The notes: generated by a model not told the origin, from the sequence alone. A DNA stretch of 64,000 nucleotides from Jeotgalibacillus aurantiacus (GCF_020595125.1 NZ_JACNMS010000003.1:248001-312000), one strand, 5' to 3'. Shown: positions 55,558 through 63,896, counted from the stretch's first letter. Translations and numbers: made by a program.

Positions 55558-56235
55558 CTATCCAAGTAATAATGTTAAGGTAACAGCCAAACCGTTAAAG
55601 CTGGCGTGAACAATCATACTACTGATAATGGATCCGGTACGTTCGTATACCCATGCAAAGATGATTCCGCTGATAAAGTTGATCGGAAGTGTGTTATAGG
55701 TAGGGATATGGACCAGTGTGAAAATGGCTGCACTGATGATCAGAGAAGGGTAAAGTGTCAACCGCTGCCTTAGCCAGGTATAAATAAATCCTCTGTAAAA
55801 GAGCTCTTCATAAATCGGAGAGAGGATCGCGGCTGATAGAAAAGCCAGAACAAACATCGTGATTCCTTCGTTTTGAAGGCTCTCTGTTTTCGTGTTTGAG
55901 CTTCCGATTCCTGTTAGCTCCAATAGAACCACGTAAAGGATTCCTAAGAAAATATTAATCAGTGTCCATTTAAAAACGAACAACCATTGGCTTGTGTGCA
56001 TTTTCTTCAAGCCGAGGCTGGCCCATTGAAGAGATTGTTTTTTTATAACACCAAAGATTAGAAAAAAGATGATTAAGCAGGTAAGAATCAATCCCATTAA
56101 CAGCCCGTGAGACAGATCGTGGTCAACGAACTTTCTCAATGTGTCTGCTGCGTATGTATCAACAAAGAACGGGATGAAGATCAGTGCCAGTATGAGAGCA
56201 TAGGTAAAGGATGAAGCCGTCATTTTCTGTTCCAT
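55558..56235 (-). CDS. CPBP family intramembrane metalloprotease
   Basis: 225-aa protein with about six membrane helices. The abortive-infection/CAAX-protease motifs are present: YEELFYRGFIYTWL (motif 1, EExxxR) near residue 145, FTLVHIPTYN (motif 2, FxxxH) and the HASFNG motif 3 near residue 210. Members cleave membrane or peptide substrates, including bacteriocin precursors. TGGGGG precedes ATG. It is divergent from the MerR gene, which likely controls it. Confidence 0.88.
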   Translation of the reverse strand: MEQKMTASSFTYALILALIFIPFFVDTYAADTLRKFVDHDLSHGLLMGLILTCLIIFFLIFGVIKKQSLQWASLGLKKMHTSQWLFVFKWTLINIFLGILYVVLLELTGIGSSNTKTESLQNEGITMFVLAFLSAAILSPIYEELFYRGFIYTWLRQRLTLYPSLIISAAIFTLVHIPTYNTLPINFISGIIFAWVYERTGSIISSMIVHASFNGLAVTLTLLLG

Positions 56236-56323
56236 GAATGTACCCCCAAAGTTAAGATACCTTCACTATAGAAGATAACGTTACGTCACCTGCAAGAAAT
56301 AATTTCAAGGATAGGGGAAAAAG

Positions 56324-57064
56324 ATGAAAACGACAGGAGAAGTTTCCAAACTGTTTGATCTGACTGTCCGAACACTTCGCTATTACGATCAGATCGGACT
56401 GGTTAAGCCGACATCTACAGATCAAGGGGGGAGAAGGCTTTATGACGATAAGGTTTTGATTGAATTGCAAAAAATATTATTGTTGAAAAGAATGGGGCTG
56501 CCGTTAGATCAGTTAAAAACGATCCTGCAGGAAAAGTCTATTCAATCCATTCTGGCGGCTCACATGTCGATGTTAAGAGAAGAAAATGAAGTAATGAATG
56601 ATAAGATTCGTCACACTCAATCGCTTCTTCACGATTACGAGCTGACTGGGACTGTAGAGTGGCAAAAGCTTTTGAGGCTCGTCAAACAGGAAAATGAAGA
56701 TCGGAAATGGGAAGATTATTTTACGCCTGAGGAATCAGAGATTCTTGAGCATACTCTTCCCAAATTGGAAAACGGAGATCCACTGACAAAAAAGTGGATT
56801 CATATGGTCAAAAGGATTAATTTATACATAGAAGCTGGAGTTGAACCTGAATCTTCGCTTGGCATTCTTCTTGCCGAGGAAGTGGAGTCTTTATCAGCAG
56901 AAACATTTGGTGATAACGAAGCTCTGGCAGAGAAATTCTGGGAAGTGAGAAAATCTGAAGAACGTTCCTCTCAAATGGGGCTTTACCCAATCTCTGCAGA
57001 AACGACCGGATTTTTGGAGAGAGCTTTTCAAGCGCTCGACCATTCATTTCCTGACAACTCTTGA
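56324..57064 (+). CDS. MerR family regulator with TipAS-like C-terminus
   Basis: 246-aa regulator. MKTTGEVSKLFDLTVRTLRY with YYDQIGLVKP is the MerR DNA-binding motif; LQKILLLKRMGLPLDQLKTI the second half. Coiled coil near residues 80-110. The C-terminal 130 residues (EDYFTPEESEILEHTLPKLE, RINLYIEAGVEPESS) resemble the TipAS drug-binding domain. It would respond to a hydrophobic drug and activate divergent or own transcription. RBS GGGGAAAAAG is weak. It overlaps the convergent RDD gene by 21 nt. Confidence 0.85.
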   Translation: MKTTGEVSKLFDLTVRTLRYYDQIGLVKPTSTDQGGRRLYDDKVLIELQKILLLKRMGLPLDQLKTILQEKSIQSILAAHMSMLREENEVMNDKIRHTQSLLHDYELTGTVEWQKLLRLVKQENEDRKWEDYFTPEESEILEHTLPKLENGDPLTKKWIHMVKRINLYIEAGVEPESSLGILLAEEVESLSAETFGDNEALAEKFWEVRKSEERSSQMGLYPISAETTGFLERAFQALDHSFPDNS

Positions 57065-57556
57065 CCGCGTCAAAAGATCATATAATGTCTGCTTTTTTGG
57101 AGTAAATACGGCTGTTAGGATATAAGTAAACATGAGTCCATAAATGGTGATGCCAAGGATAGTATAAGAAACGGGCATTGGTGAATCACCAAGTAACACC
57201 AGGCGGTAAACGAGGAAATGCGAAAGCTCCCACGGTAGGAATTTCAAGAGGACCCTTATAAATGAGTGCAGAAAAGTGAGCGGTTGGCCATGATGGTCAA
57301 CCGCTTGAATGTTTGTTTTTCTCTTTCCGAATGTCTGCCCGACAAGACGGGAGTCAGAGACAGCGAAGTATAGTGATACGGGCAAAGTGACGATCAGAAA
57401 ACCGGCCAGCTGATTACGCCACGGCCCTCCGCTGAATAATGCTTCGATCTGCATAGGGAAAACAAGATACAAACAGAAGATGAGTACCAAATAAAATAGA
57501 ATCAATAGATAATCCAACAAAAACGCTTTTCCTCTAGTCAGTATATTTACCGGCAC
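57044..57556 (-). CDS. RDD family membrane protein
   Basis: 170-aa protein with about four helices. RGKAFLLDYLLILFYLVLIF has the RxxxxxxD-like first motif of the RDD domain, and FGKRKTNIQAVDHHGQPLTF the second with conserved Gly and Arg. TLYDLLTRSRVV closes the domain (D and R). Some members act in Na+/H+ transport; role unknown. GTG at 57556 follows GAGGTGATG. Confidence 0.85.
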   Translation of the reverse strand: MPVNILTRGKAFLLDYLLILFYLVLIFCLYLVFPMQIEALFSGGPWRNQLAGFLIVTLPVSLYFAVSDSRLVGQTFGKRKTNIQAVDHHGQPLTFLHSFIRVLLKFLPWELSHFLVYRLVLLGDSPMPVSYTILGITIYGLMFTYILTAVFTPKKQTLYDLLTRSRVVRK

Positions 57557-57565
57557 ATCATCACC

Positions 57566-58081
57566 TCATTTTTTCATGTAGTGCAGCATCGTAATCTGAT
57601 TAAACTGTTCAACTTTAGTCAGCTTCAGTTCTGTAAAGGCTGTTCCATTTGGAAAAAGGGGAATCCCGCTTCCTAATACAACAGGAATGATGGCGATCTG
57701 AAATTCGTCAATTAATTGATGCTCAAGACAGTGCTTAACGAGTTCTCCGCCGCCGACAATCCAGACATCGCCGTTGTGTTTTTTCTGTAATTCCGGCAGT
57801 AATGTCTTCAATGATTCGGATGTAAAGGTGACATTCGGATCCTCTTGTTGTGTTCGGGAAAGCACATAAGAAGGACGGTCAGGATAAGGGAAATCATCTG
57901 TCATCTCCATCACTTTCCGGTAGGTGCGATTACCCATCACTACGGATGAAATACTATCATAAAACGCCTGATATCCATTGTCACCAAGACCTTCTGCTGC
58001 TTCAAGCCAGTCCAGTGAATCATCCTCCTTTGCAATCATTCCATCCAGACTTATCGCGATATATAATTTGTTTTTATGCAT
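57566..58081 (-). CDS. Dihydrofolate reductase family protein (RibD_C type)
   Basis: 171-aa cytosolic reductase. KLYIAISLDGMIAKEDDSLDW at the N-terminus, SSVVMGNRTYRKVMEM near residue 46, VWIVGGGELVKHCLEH near residue 107 and PVVLGSGIPLFPNG near residue 135 are the features of YyaP/RibD-C-like enzymes, which are not true folate reductases. Substrate unknown. AAAGGAGTGATCA precedes ATG. It lies 9 nt upstream of the RDD gene and is divergent from the WYL regulator. Confidence 0.87.
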   Translation of the reverse strand: MHKNKLYIAISLDGMIAKEDDSLDWLEAAEGLGDNGYQAFYDSISSVVMGNRTYRKVMEMTDDFPYPDRPSYVLSRTQQEDPNVTFTSESLKTLLPELQKKHNGDVWIVGGGELVKHCLEHQLIDEFQIAIIPVVLGSGIPLFPNGTAFTELKLTKVEQFNQITMLHYMKK

Positions 58082-58158
58082 GATTGATCACTCCTTTTGA
58101 TTTTAGTTTATACTTCAATTATGACAAAATGTGTCGTAATTGAATGGAGTTGAATGAA

Positions 58159-59055
58159 ATGAATGAACGTCAATTGACGATGATGAGAATGCTGGATCCA
58201 GGCCGTTCCTTTACAGCCCGTGAGTTGGCAGAGAGATTTGATGTATCTGTCAGAACGGTTCAGCGTGATCTTGATAAACTGCAGGAACTTGGCTATCCAC
58301 TGTACTCGGAGCCTGGCAGGTATGGTGGTTATCGTGTTTTACCAAACCGGATTATGCCCCCTCTGCAATTTAATGAAAACGAGGCGCTCGGTTTATACCT
58401 GATCATGAATACTTTTCAGCAAATACCGGACCTTCCGTTTGGTCAGATCCGTTCTTTTTTAGCAGAAAATTATTTCACTGAGCTTCCCGCATCGACACGT
58501 GAAAAGATTAGAAGAGTTGAGAAAAAGGTCGTGTTTAAAGCGTCCTCGGTAAACAGGGAAAGCAAATGGACGACAGTGATTTTGGAAGCAGCCCTTGAAC
58601 AGCGAGAACTGAAGTTGACCTATGAATCAGCAAAAGGAATCTCAAAACGTTCAGTTTTTCCTATTGGTTTATATTTCGACCAGTCCTGGTATATGCCTGC
58701 TTTTTACCGGGAAAAAGTTTTGCTATTCAGAGTAGATCGCATTATCAGTGCAGAATGGGGAGAGAATCAAAAAGATGATTTGCCGACTTTGGTTGATTGG
58801 CTTACGTTTCCTGAAACACGTGAAGAGGTGAAGGTTGTATTATCTTTTACTGATGAAGGTGAGAGAAGAGCGAAAGCAGATCCTTTTTATCAGGATGTGA
58901 AGGATCGTCGATGGGAAGGGAGTGTGCCTGTGGAGGAGCTGAATTTTACGGCGGGTCATCTGATCTGTTATGGTGGGAATGTAAAAGTAGAGAAGCCACA
59001 GGAGCTTATAGATTTAGTCAAGCGGCGTTTACAGGATGCGTTGAATCAATATTAA
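58159..59055 (+). CDS. WYL-domain HTH regulator (YafY-like)
   Basis: 298-aa transcription regulator. The winged helix is ELAERFDVSVRTVQRDLDKL near residue 23, followed by YGGYRVLPNRIMPPLQF. The WYL domain occupies about 140-220 (WTTVILEAALEQRELKLTYE, FPIGLYFDQSWYMPAFYREK) where the WYL motif reads WYM. WCX-type strands follow. It probably controls the divergent DHFR-like/RDD operon (inference). ATG at 58159 has GGAG 9 nt upstream; ATG at 58144 is possible. Confidence 0.9.
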   Translation: MNERQLTMMRMLDPGRSFTARELAERFDVSVRTVQRDLDKLQELGYPLYSEPGRYGGYRVLPNRIMPPLQFNENEALGLYLIMNTFQQIPDLPFGQIRSFLAENYFTELPASTREKIRRVEKKVVFKASSVNRESKWTTVILEAALEQRELKLTYESAKGISKRSVFPIGLYFDQSWYMPAFYREKVLLFRVDRIISAEWGENQKDDLPTLVDWLTFPETREEVKVVLSFTDEGERRAKADPFYQDVKDRRWEGSVPVEELNFTAGHLICYGGNVKVEKPQELIDLVKRRLQDALNQY

Positions 59056-59078
59056 TATTGCGAGACTTTTCGATAATG

Positions 59079-59117
59079 AAACGTCAGATCAGGCTCTATC
59101 CTGATCCGACGTTTTTT
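59079..59117 (+). terminator. Rho-independent terminator
   Basis: AAACGTC.GATCAGG and CCTGATC.GACGTTT pair with one A-C mismatch around CTCTAT, followed by TTTTTTC. Confidence 0.88.
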
Positions 59118-59169
59118 CTTTTGTGTTTAATTCAATTTTAAGGTTGGTAACTTAACGAAGAGCTCTTTC

Positions 59170-59838
59170 TTACTTTACCCACTCCAATATCCCGCTCAAA
59201 TCTCTATACTCAGCATCAGGCTCAAGCTGCAATTCTTCAACAGGCAGTCCATTACGGTTGATCCATGCTGTGTTGAAGCCGAAGCTTTTGGCACCTGAAA
59301 TATCCCATCCGTTAGATGACATGAATAGCACCTCTTCACGCTTGACCCCGGCTTTTTGAAGAGCATGAAGATAAGCTGCAGGTGAAGGCTTATACTGTTT
59401 GATTTCATCTGCACTGATGACATCTGTAAAAAGCGGACCGAGTCCGGAATAATCAATTAATGGCTGCAGCATGTTGTCTGAGCCGTTTGAAAAAATGATC
59501 AGTTCTTTGCCCTGAAGCTTTTTTAATACATCTGACACTTCATCATAATGAGCAAGCTTACGGTACGCATTCAGCATCTGGTCAAGTGTTTCAGCTGATA
59601 TGTTCTGCCCGTTTTCTTTTACGGCATAAATAAGCGAGTCACGCGTAACATGGTCAAAGGGCTTGTAGCGACCCATGATTTGTCTCATGAAAAAATACTC
59701 TACCTGCTTTTTACGCCAAGTCTGGCTGATCGCCTGGCCTTTTTCAGGAAAATGCTGCTCCAATTCCTCCATCACTGAATGGACATCAAATAATGTTCCG
59801 TACGCATCAAAAATAAACGCTTTAATGGCTGGTTTCAT
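59170..59838 (-). CDS. Haloacid dehalogenase, type II
   Basis: 222-aa cytosolic HAD hydrolase. Motif I FIFDAYGTLFDVHSV near residue 8 has the nucleophile Asp; motif II LIIFSNGSDNML near residue 112 (Ser/Asn of type II dehalogenases); motif III KPSPAAYLHALQ (Lys); motif IV FMSSNGWDISGAKSFGF with WD-G-x-x-G. ATG at 59838 is 8 nt after AAAGGAG; the ATG at 59844 is too close. It could release halide from 2-haloacids or be a more general phosphatase. Confidence 0.87.
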   Translation of the reverse strand: MKPAIKAFIFDAYGTLFDVHSVMEELEQHFPEKGQAISQTWRKKQVEYFFMRQIMGRYKPFDHVTRDSLIYAVKENGQNISAETLDQMLNAYRKLAHYDEVSDVLKKLQGKELIIFSNGSDNMLQPLIDYSGLGPLFTDVISADEIKQYKPSPAAYLHALQKAGVKREEVLFMSSNGWDISGAKSFGFNTAWINRNGLPVEELQLEPDAEYRDLSGILEWVK

Positions 59839-59964
59839 GTTCATCGCTCCTTTATCCGTGTTTTATTCCCGATTTTTTCAAAGATAACCCAATAGTCCCG
59901 AAACTTCTTTTAAATCATAACGTCTATACCTATAAGAGTACAAATGAAGGAGTCTATTATCAGC

Positions 59965-60360
59965 ATGAGAAAACCAGTCATCATTGCCTTCGTCTTGTTT
60001 TTTGGATTAGCAGGAATCATTTTGGCATCAAACACCTTTGAAAAAACTAATACAGCCGTGATCCAGTATTGGGAAGCAGATCAGCAGTCTTACGGGGAAG
60101 AGCTGTCGCTCGAAAATCAAGAGGACATTGAAGAACTGACGGCCATTTTAAATAACGCAGATCATCGAAGCAGACAATCTGAAATGGCTACATTCGCTGA
60201 CGTGAAGGTGACCTTTACATATGAAAATGGCGATCAGGAAAGTGTTTATTTATGGGAAGAAAGCGGACGCTTTACACGATTCACAAGCTCTGAACGAAAC
60301 GGAACGTATACAATAAATGGCTCCAAAGCAAAAGACACATTAAGTGAGATTCTGCGTTAA
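59965..60360 (+). CDS. Exported or anchored small protein of unknown function
   Basis: 131-aa protein with an N-terminal hydrophobic anchor (KPVIIAFVLFFGLAGIILAS) and an extracellular part with paired strands (VKVTFTYENGDQESVYLWEE, FTRFTSSERNGTYTINGS). No Cys for lipidation. The pattern is similar to YhfM-like proteins of Bacillus, weakly. AAGGAG is 12 nt upstream, a long spacing, so the start is uncertain. It is followed 13 nt on by the next membrane gene. Confidence 0.65.
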   Translation: MRKPVIIAFVLFFGLAGIILASNTFEKTNTAVIQYWEADQQSYGEELSLENQEDIEELTAILNNADHRSRQSEMATFADVKVTFTYENGDQESVYLWEESGRFTRFTSSERNGTYTINGSKAKDTLSEILR

Positions 60361-60373
60361 AGGAGGAATCGGC

Positions 60374-60664
60374 ATGTCTGTTAGGAAGCGTGGAATGGCA
60401 AGTATCTGGTTGGGAATTTTGTCGGGGTTACTGGCTTTAAAGGGATATCTGGTTATGCAGACGCTTAAAACAGTAGACGGAGCAGGGATTGGTATTACCT
60501 TTTTAGGATTTGAAGTGAACGATCGTGTTCTCACATCCGAGATCATGAGTTATGCTTATGGTTTCTGGATTGTGAGCGGAGCCGTTCTGCTGGTTGCCAT
60601 GATCCTTGCGGGAAGCATCAAACCGCAAAAGCTTAAAGGAATAAAAACGCCAGAGTCTGTTTGA
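60374..60664 (+). CDS. Small membrane protein of unknown function
   Basis: 96-aa protein with two helices (WLGILSGLLALKGYLVMQTL and YAYGFWIVSGAVLLVAMILA) and a GIGITFLGFEVNDRVLT middle. AAAGGAGGAATC precedes ATG at 60374. Co-transcribed with the preceding gene. No family recognised. Confidence 0.65.
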   Translation: MSVRKRGMASIWLGILSGLLALKGYLVMQTLKTVDGAGIGITFLGFEVNDRVLTSEIMSYAYGFWIVSGAVLLVAMILAGSIKPQKLKGIKTPESV

Positions 60665-60728
60665 TTTCATTTTGTTTTTTTTCCCTATTTTCCATTTGAA
60701 GTAACGATCTTGGAAATTAACAACAAGA

Positions 60729-60843
60729 GTGCCGGGAACATCCGAAGACTCCTGCGGCAGAGAAGCGACAGGTGAGACAACGTAGCGCGAAGCGCAAGTT
60801 GGCTCACCGCGCGGCCGCGGAAAGCGTAGGATGTTCCCGGCAC
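60729..60843. repeat. 115-bp inverted-repeat element
   Basis: GTGCCGGGAACATCC (60729-60743) and its exact reverse complement GGATGTTCCCGGCAC (60829-60843) bound a GC-rich core with an internal stem (GGTGAGACAAC and GTTGGCTCACC). GACTCCTGCGGCAG near the left arm and GCGGCCGCGGAAAGCG near the right arm match a dispersed Bacillales intergenic element that I know from other genomes by sequence only. No coding capacity. Confidence 0.85.
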
Positions 60844-60871
60844 GGTTTATGTCCAAACCATGAATTAATCA

Positions 60872-60905
60872 AAAACGCCGGAGTTCCGTTCAACTCCGGC
60901 GTTTC
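60872..60905. terminator. Terminator, best on minus strand
   Basis: AACGCCGGAGTT and AACTCCGGCGTT form a 12-bp stem with loop CCGTTC. T-runs flank both sides (TTTTTGATT on the minus strand), so it likely ends the minus-strand transcript from 61198. Confidence 0.85.
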
Positions 60906-60906
60906 T

Positions 60907-60984
60907 TCATTTATCCTTCATTTTCATATACGAAGCAGCAATTGCAGCCATTATATCTCCGACAAATGTGAATAAAACTGCCAA
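60907..60984 (-). CDS. Putative 25-residue membrane peptide
   Basis: TTG start at 60984 with GGGGG 7 nt upstream; the peptide MAVLFTFVGDIMAAIAASYM ends KMKDK. One hydrophobic helix with a basic tail, as in small membrane or holin-like toxins, but no family is assigned. It sits 25 nt after the gene ending at 61010 and directly before the terminator at 60872, so it fits as the last cistron of that transcript. Support is RBS, composition and position only. Confidence 0.4.
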   Translation of the reverse strand: MAVLFTFVGDIMAAIAASYMKMKDK

Positions 60985-61009
60985 TTCATAACCCCCATTT
61001 TAAAATGAT

Positions 61010-61198
61010 TTAAACCGGTTCTTCATCATCTTTTGATTTACTGGCGTATTGCCAGAGAAAATACACGATCCATGCGCCGATCACTGGAGACATCGCTAAT
61101 AAGCTCCGGTTTTCGGGCAGAATATACAGCAGAATAATACTTAATATAAACGTCGGGAGTACGAGCATTAGATATTTCACTTTGGGATCCATCATCAT
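61010..61198 (-). CDS. Small membrane protein of unknown function
   Basis: 62-aa protein with two helices (YLMLVLPTFILSIILLYILP and LLAMSPVIGAWIVYFLWQYA) and an acidic tail ending KDDEEPV. ATG at 61198 follows GAGGAGG; two further ATG codons follow at once. A cre-like box lies 60 nt upstream. Confidence 0.65.
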   Translation of the reverse strand: MMMDPKVKYLMLVLPTFILSIILLYILPENRSLLAMSPVIGAWIVYFLWQYASKSKDDEEPV

Positions 61199-61258
61199 GT
61201 TTCCTCCTCTTATATAAATTATTATAACATTTTGACAATGAGTTTGCGAACGTTGAAA

Positions 61259-61272
61259 AGTAAGCGTTTTCA
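61259..61272. promoter_or_regulatory. cre box between divergent genes
   Basis: AGTAAGCGTTTTCA matches TGWAANCGNTNWCA at 13 of 14 positions. It lies between the minus-strand small membrane gene (61198) and the plus-strand DUF2306 gene (61371), so CcpA may act on either. Confidence 0.65.
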
Positions 61273-61370
61273 CGGAAAGTAATCTGTTATGAAAAAATTC
61301 ACACATAATTACCACAAAATACATATTGATATGTTCGGATTAGATTATAATGGTAAATAGAGGTGGTTTA

Positions 61371-62063
61371 ATGTTTGATATGATAAAGCTTTTACATATT
61401 ATCGGGGGATTTCTTGCGCTGTTTACGTTTCTGATTCCTGTTGTGACGCGTAAAGGTGGGAAGGTACATCGTCTCGCAGGCTGGGTCTATACAGCCGGAA
61501 TGGGGATTGTAGCTATAAGTGCTTTCTATATGGGCGCTGCGAGGTTAGTGGATCCTGAGAGCTCACCGGAATTGATCTCATTTTCTGTTTTTCTATTATT
61601 TATTGCTGTGCTGAGCAGCTCAACAGCCTGGTATGGATTGCGGGTTCTCAAATTTAAAAAGAGATTGGTCGTACATCGTCATGCTGTGGACTTAGGTTTT
61701 TCTTTTGCGCTTCTTTTATCTGCAGCAGCTACTTCTATCTATGGCTTTATGATCGGTTCGTCCCTATTATCGTGGTTTCCTGTCGTCGGGATTGCATTGG
61801 CGTTTGTACAGTTGAACTACTGGCTGAGAAAACCGGATGAGCGGATGCACTGGTGGTATGAGCATCTTGGCGGGATGCTGGGCTGCTCGATCTCCACGAT
61901 TACGGCTTTTACTGTGTTTGGCGCACCGCGTCTGTTAAATATTGAATCTGTCAGCCTTATGTTATGGTTTTTACCTACCATTTTGCTGACGCCTGTTATT
62001 ATTGGGATGACGGTATACTATAAAAAGAAATTTTCTGCACGATCAGTATCCAGTGCAGCTTGA
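61371..62063 (+). CDS. DUF2306 family membrane protein
   Basis: 230-aa protein with seven or so helices. MFDMIKLLHIIGGFLALFTF, then TRKGGKVHRLAGWVYTAGMG near residue 27 and VVHRHAVDLGFSFALLLS near residue 103 carry the conserved His residues of the DUF2306 family, which may bind heme or metal. Role unknown. ATG at 61371 follows AGAGGTGGT. Confidence 0.85.
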   Translation: MFDMIKLLHIIGGFLALFTFLIPVVTRKGGKVHRLAGWVYTAGMGIVAISAFYMGAARLVDPESSPELISFSVFLLFIAVLSSSTAWYGLRVLKFKKRLVVHRHAVDLGFSFALLLSAAATSIYGFMIGSSLLSWFPVVGIALAFVQLNYWLRKPDERMHWWYEHLGGMLGCSISTITAFTVFGAPRLLNIESVSLMLWFLPTILLTPVIIGMTVYYKKKFSARSVSSAA

Positions 62064-62079
62064 AATGGAGGTCTTTTAA

Positions 62080-63105
62080 ATGGAAAAGGAAGTTGAACGT
62101 TTATTTTCAATGGCGCTTTTAGAAGAGGCGGCACAGCGATATGGGGCAACGGCTGCTGATGCGAAAAACCTGAATGGCTTTGAAAATTATGTGTATGAAG
62201 TGAAGGTGGGGGATGAAAGTAAAGTGCTCAGACTGACCCATTCCACTCACCGGACGAAAGCACAAGTGGAAAGTGAGCTTCGCTGGATTAACTATCTGCA
62301 TGAACAGGGAATCAATGTCTCGCTTGTCCATCAGTCATTACATGGTCAGCTGGTTGAAGAGTTTGAGGTCGAAGGGTCCTACTTTTATGCATGCTTATTT
62401 GATAAAGCGCCTGGAAGCTCAGTCAAATTGAACAGTCCGGAGCTGGGTACACCTTTGTTCGAAAAATGGGGTGAGATTACGGCTGAACTGCATCTGGCTG
62501 CGGAGAACTTTAATACGTCAGAAATTGACCGTCCGCACTGGTATGAAGATGATCTGATTAAGCTTGAAAAGTATCTGGATGCATCAAGGGATCAAAAAAT
62601 TATTGATGAAGGTCGTGAACTGGTGCAGGAGATTCTGAAGCTGCCGTCAGCACCTGACGCTTATGGACTGATTCATTCAGATATACATATAGGAAACTTC
62701 TTCTATCATGAAGGAGACATTCATTTGTTTGACTTTGATGATACGATGTATTTTCACTATGTGAGTGACATTGCGATTCCGCTGTATTATATGATTCTCT
62801 GGAAATACAATGATCTATCTTTAGATGACCGTTCAGCACATGGAAGAGCCTTTTTAAAGGACTTTTTAAGAGGCTATGAGCGAAAAAGAAAGGCTGAACC
62901 AGAATGGATTGAGCAGCTGCCGCTGTTTCTTAAAATGAGAGACTATACATTGTATGGCGTTTTTCATAAGAAAGTGGATCTTGAACATGCGGGTGAGCGT
63001 GAAAGAGCACTTGTAAGCAGTCTTCGTAACCGTCTGATGAAAAATGAGCTAATTGTGGAATTGGATTATCAGGAGATTTTATTAAATTGTAATCAGGCCC
63101 TTTAA
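62080..63105 (+). CDS. Phosphotransferase, APH/choline-kinase-like
   Basis: 341-aa cytosolic kinase. N-lobe: NLNGFENYVYEVKVGDESKV and LRLTHSTHRTKAQVESELRW with the ATP-site lysine region; catalytic loop YGLIHSDIHIGNFFYHEG (H-x-D-x-x-x-x-N) near residue 198; metal-binding LFDFDDTMYFHYVSDIA near residue 218. Acceptor unknown: aminoglycoside, homoserine or choline-like. TGGAGG precedes ATG, 17 nt after the DUF2306 gene, so an operon is likely. Confidence 0.88.
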   Translation: MEKEVERLFSMALLEEAAQRYGATAADAKNLNGFENYVYEVKVGDESKVLRLTHSTHRTKAQVESELRWINYLHEQGINVSLVHQSLHGQLVEEFEVEGSYFYACLFDKAPGSSVKLNSPELGTPLFEKWGEITAELHLAAENFNTSEIDRPHWYEDDLIKLEKYLDASRDQKIIDEGRELVQEILKLPSAPDAYGLIHSDIHIGNFFYHEGDIHLFDFDDTMYFHYVSDIAIPLYYMILWKYNDLSLDDRSAHGRAFLKDFLRGYERKRKAEPEWIEQLPLFLKMRDYTLYGVFHKKVDLEHAGERERALVSSLRNRLMKNELIVELDYQEILLNCNQAL

Positions 63106-63121
63106 AACAGGGTCTTTTTTA
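63095..63121 (+). terminator. Rho-independent terminator
   Basis: AGGCCCT and AGGGTCT pair around TTAAAAC, with TTTTTT. It starts inside the last codons of the kinase gene. Confidence 0.8.
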
Positions 63122-63169
63122 TTGTGAATTAATAGCATAAATTTCTTTTAATATGTGACTATTTTCTTA

Positions 63170-63216
63170 CATAATGTTAAAGATCATTTACATTATGCAA
63201 ACGATCCTTTACATTT
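63170..63216. promoter_or_regulatory. Probable operator of XRE regulator
   Basis: CATAATG and CATTATG form an inverted repeat (63170-63197), and GATCATTTACATTA (63182) recurs as GATCCTTTACATTT (63203) 21 bp on. These sites lie 34 nt before the XRE start and are likely autoregulatory. Confidence 0.55.
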
Positions 63217-63249
63217 ACAATAAGTAGAAAAAATAAAAGGAGAAGGAAC

Positions 63250-63459
63250 ATGCTGAAAAATTCTGTGAAGGAATGGCGTATGCGCAACGGATTGACTCAG
63301 CAGGAACTGGCTGATCGGATGGGGATCACAAGGCAGACGATCGGCTTGATTGAAAAAGGGGATTATGCACCTTCAGTCCTGCTGGCGCTGAGAATGGCTG
63401 CAGTAATGGGGGTTCGTGTAGAAGATTTATTCAGAGTAGAGGAGGATAAAAATGCTTAA
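63250..63459 (+). CDS. XRE/Cro family HTH regulator
   Basis: 69-aa single-domain regulator: EWRMRNGLTQQELADRMGIT then RQTIGLIEKGDYAPSVLLAL, as in the YvaO/YgzD-like minimal regulators. No effector domain. AAAGGAGAAGGAAC is the RBS. It overlaps the membrane gene by 8 nt, an arrangement common for XRE/DUF regulator-membrane pairs that sense membrane conditions. Confidence 0.9.
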   Translation: MLKNSVKEWRMRNGLTQQELADRMGITRQTIGLIEKGDYAPSVLLALRMAAVMGVRVEDLFRVEEDKNA

Positions 63460-63877
63460 AAGAATTTTTCAGTCACCATTATTTAATGTGATGCTCGTAG
63501 CTGGACTCGGGTTGGTCATGCTGAGTGAACAGTATAGTGATCAAATGCCTGTCTGGTTTAAAGTAGACTCCATGGTGCTTGGGGTCCCTATTCTTATTCT
63601 GCTTGGATTGATACCAATCTATAACTGGCGCAATCCGCAAAATAAAATCAAACCTCAAATTTTGCCCATGGAGTTAAGGGAAGAGGACGAGGGGATGCAA
63701 TGGCTTACGTTTAAAGCAACCCGCAGCGTGTACGTGTTTTATGCACTGGCTATTCCGCCATCCATTGCGATAACTGCTTATTTTCATGAAATCATCTATA
63801 TTCCAGTGCTGATTCTAATGCTGCTTGGAACTGTACAATACCTTATTTACTGGGGATTTATGAGGCGTCATATTTAG
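63452..63877 (+). CDS. Membrane protein in operon with XRE regulator
   Basis: 141-aa protein with four helices (NVMLVAGLGLVMLSEQYS, VLGVPILILLGLIPIYNW, YVFYALAIPPSIAITAYFHE and YIPVLILMLLGTVQYLIYWG). Its ATG overlaps the XRE gene. It likely modulates the regulator's activity (inference from context). Not matched to a named family. Confidence 0.7.
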   Translation: MLKRIFQSPLFNVMLVAGLGLVMLSEQYSDQMPVWFKVDSMVLGVPILILLGLIPIYNWRNPQNKIKPQILPMELREEDEGMQWLTFKATRSVYVFYALAIPPSIAITAYFHEIIYIPVLILMLLGTVQYLIYWGFMRRHI

Positions 63878-63896
63878 ACGAAGAGGGGGATGGATT

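Noticed and set aside
55558-57064. Bacteriocin immunity cluster
   Set aside because: The CPBP protease is next to a TipAS-type MerR gene, but no bacteriocin precursor or ABC exporter is near.
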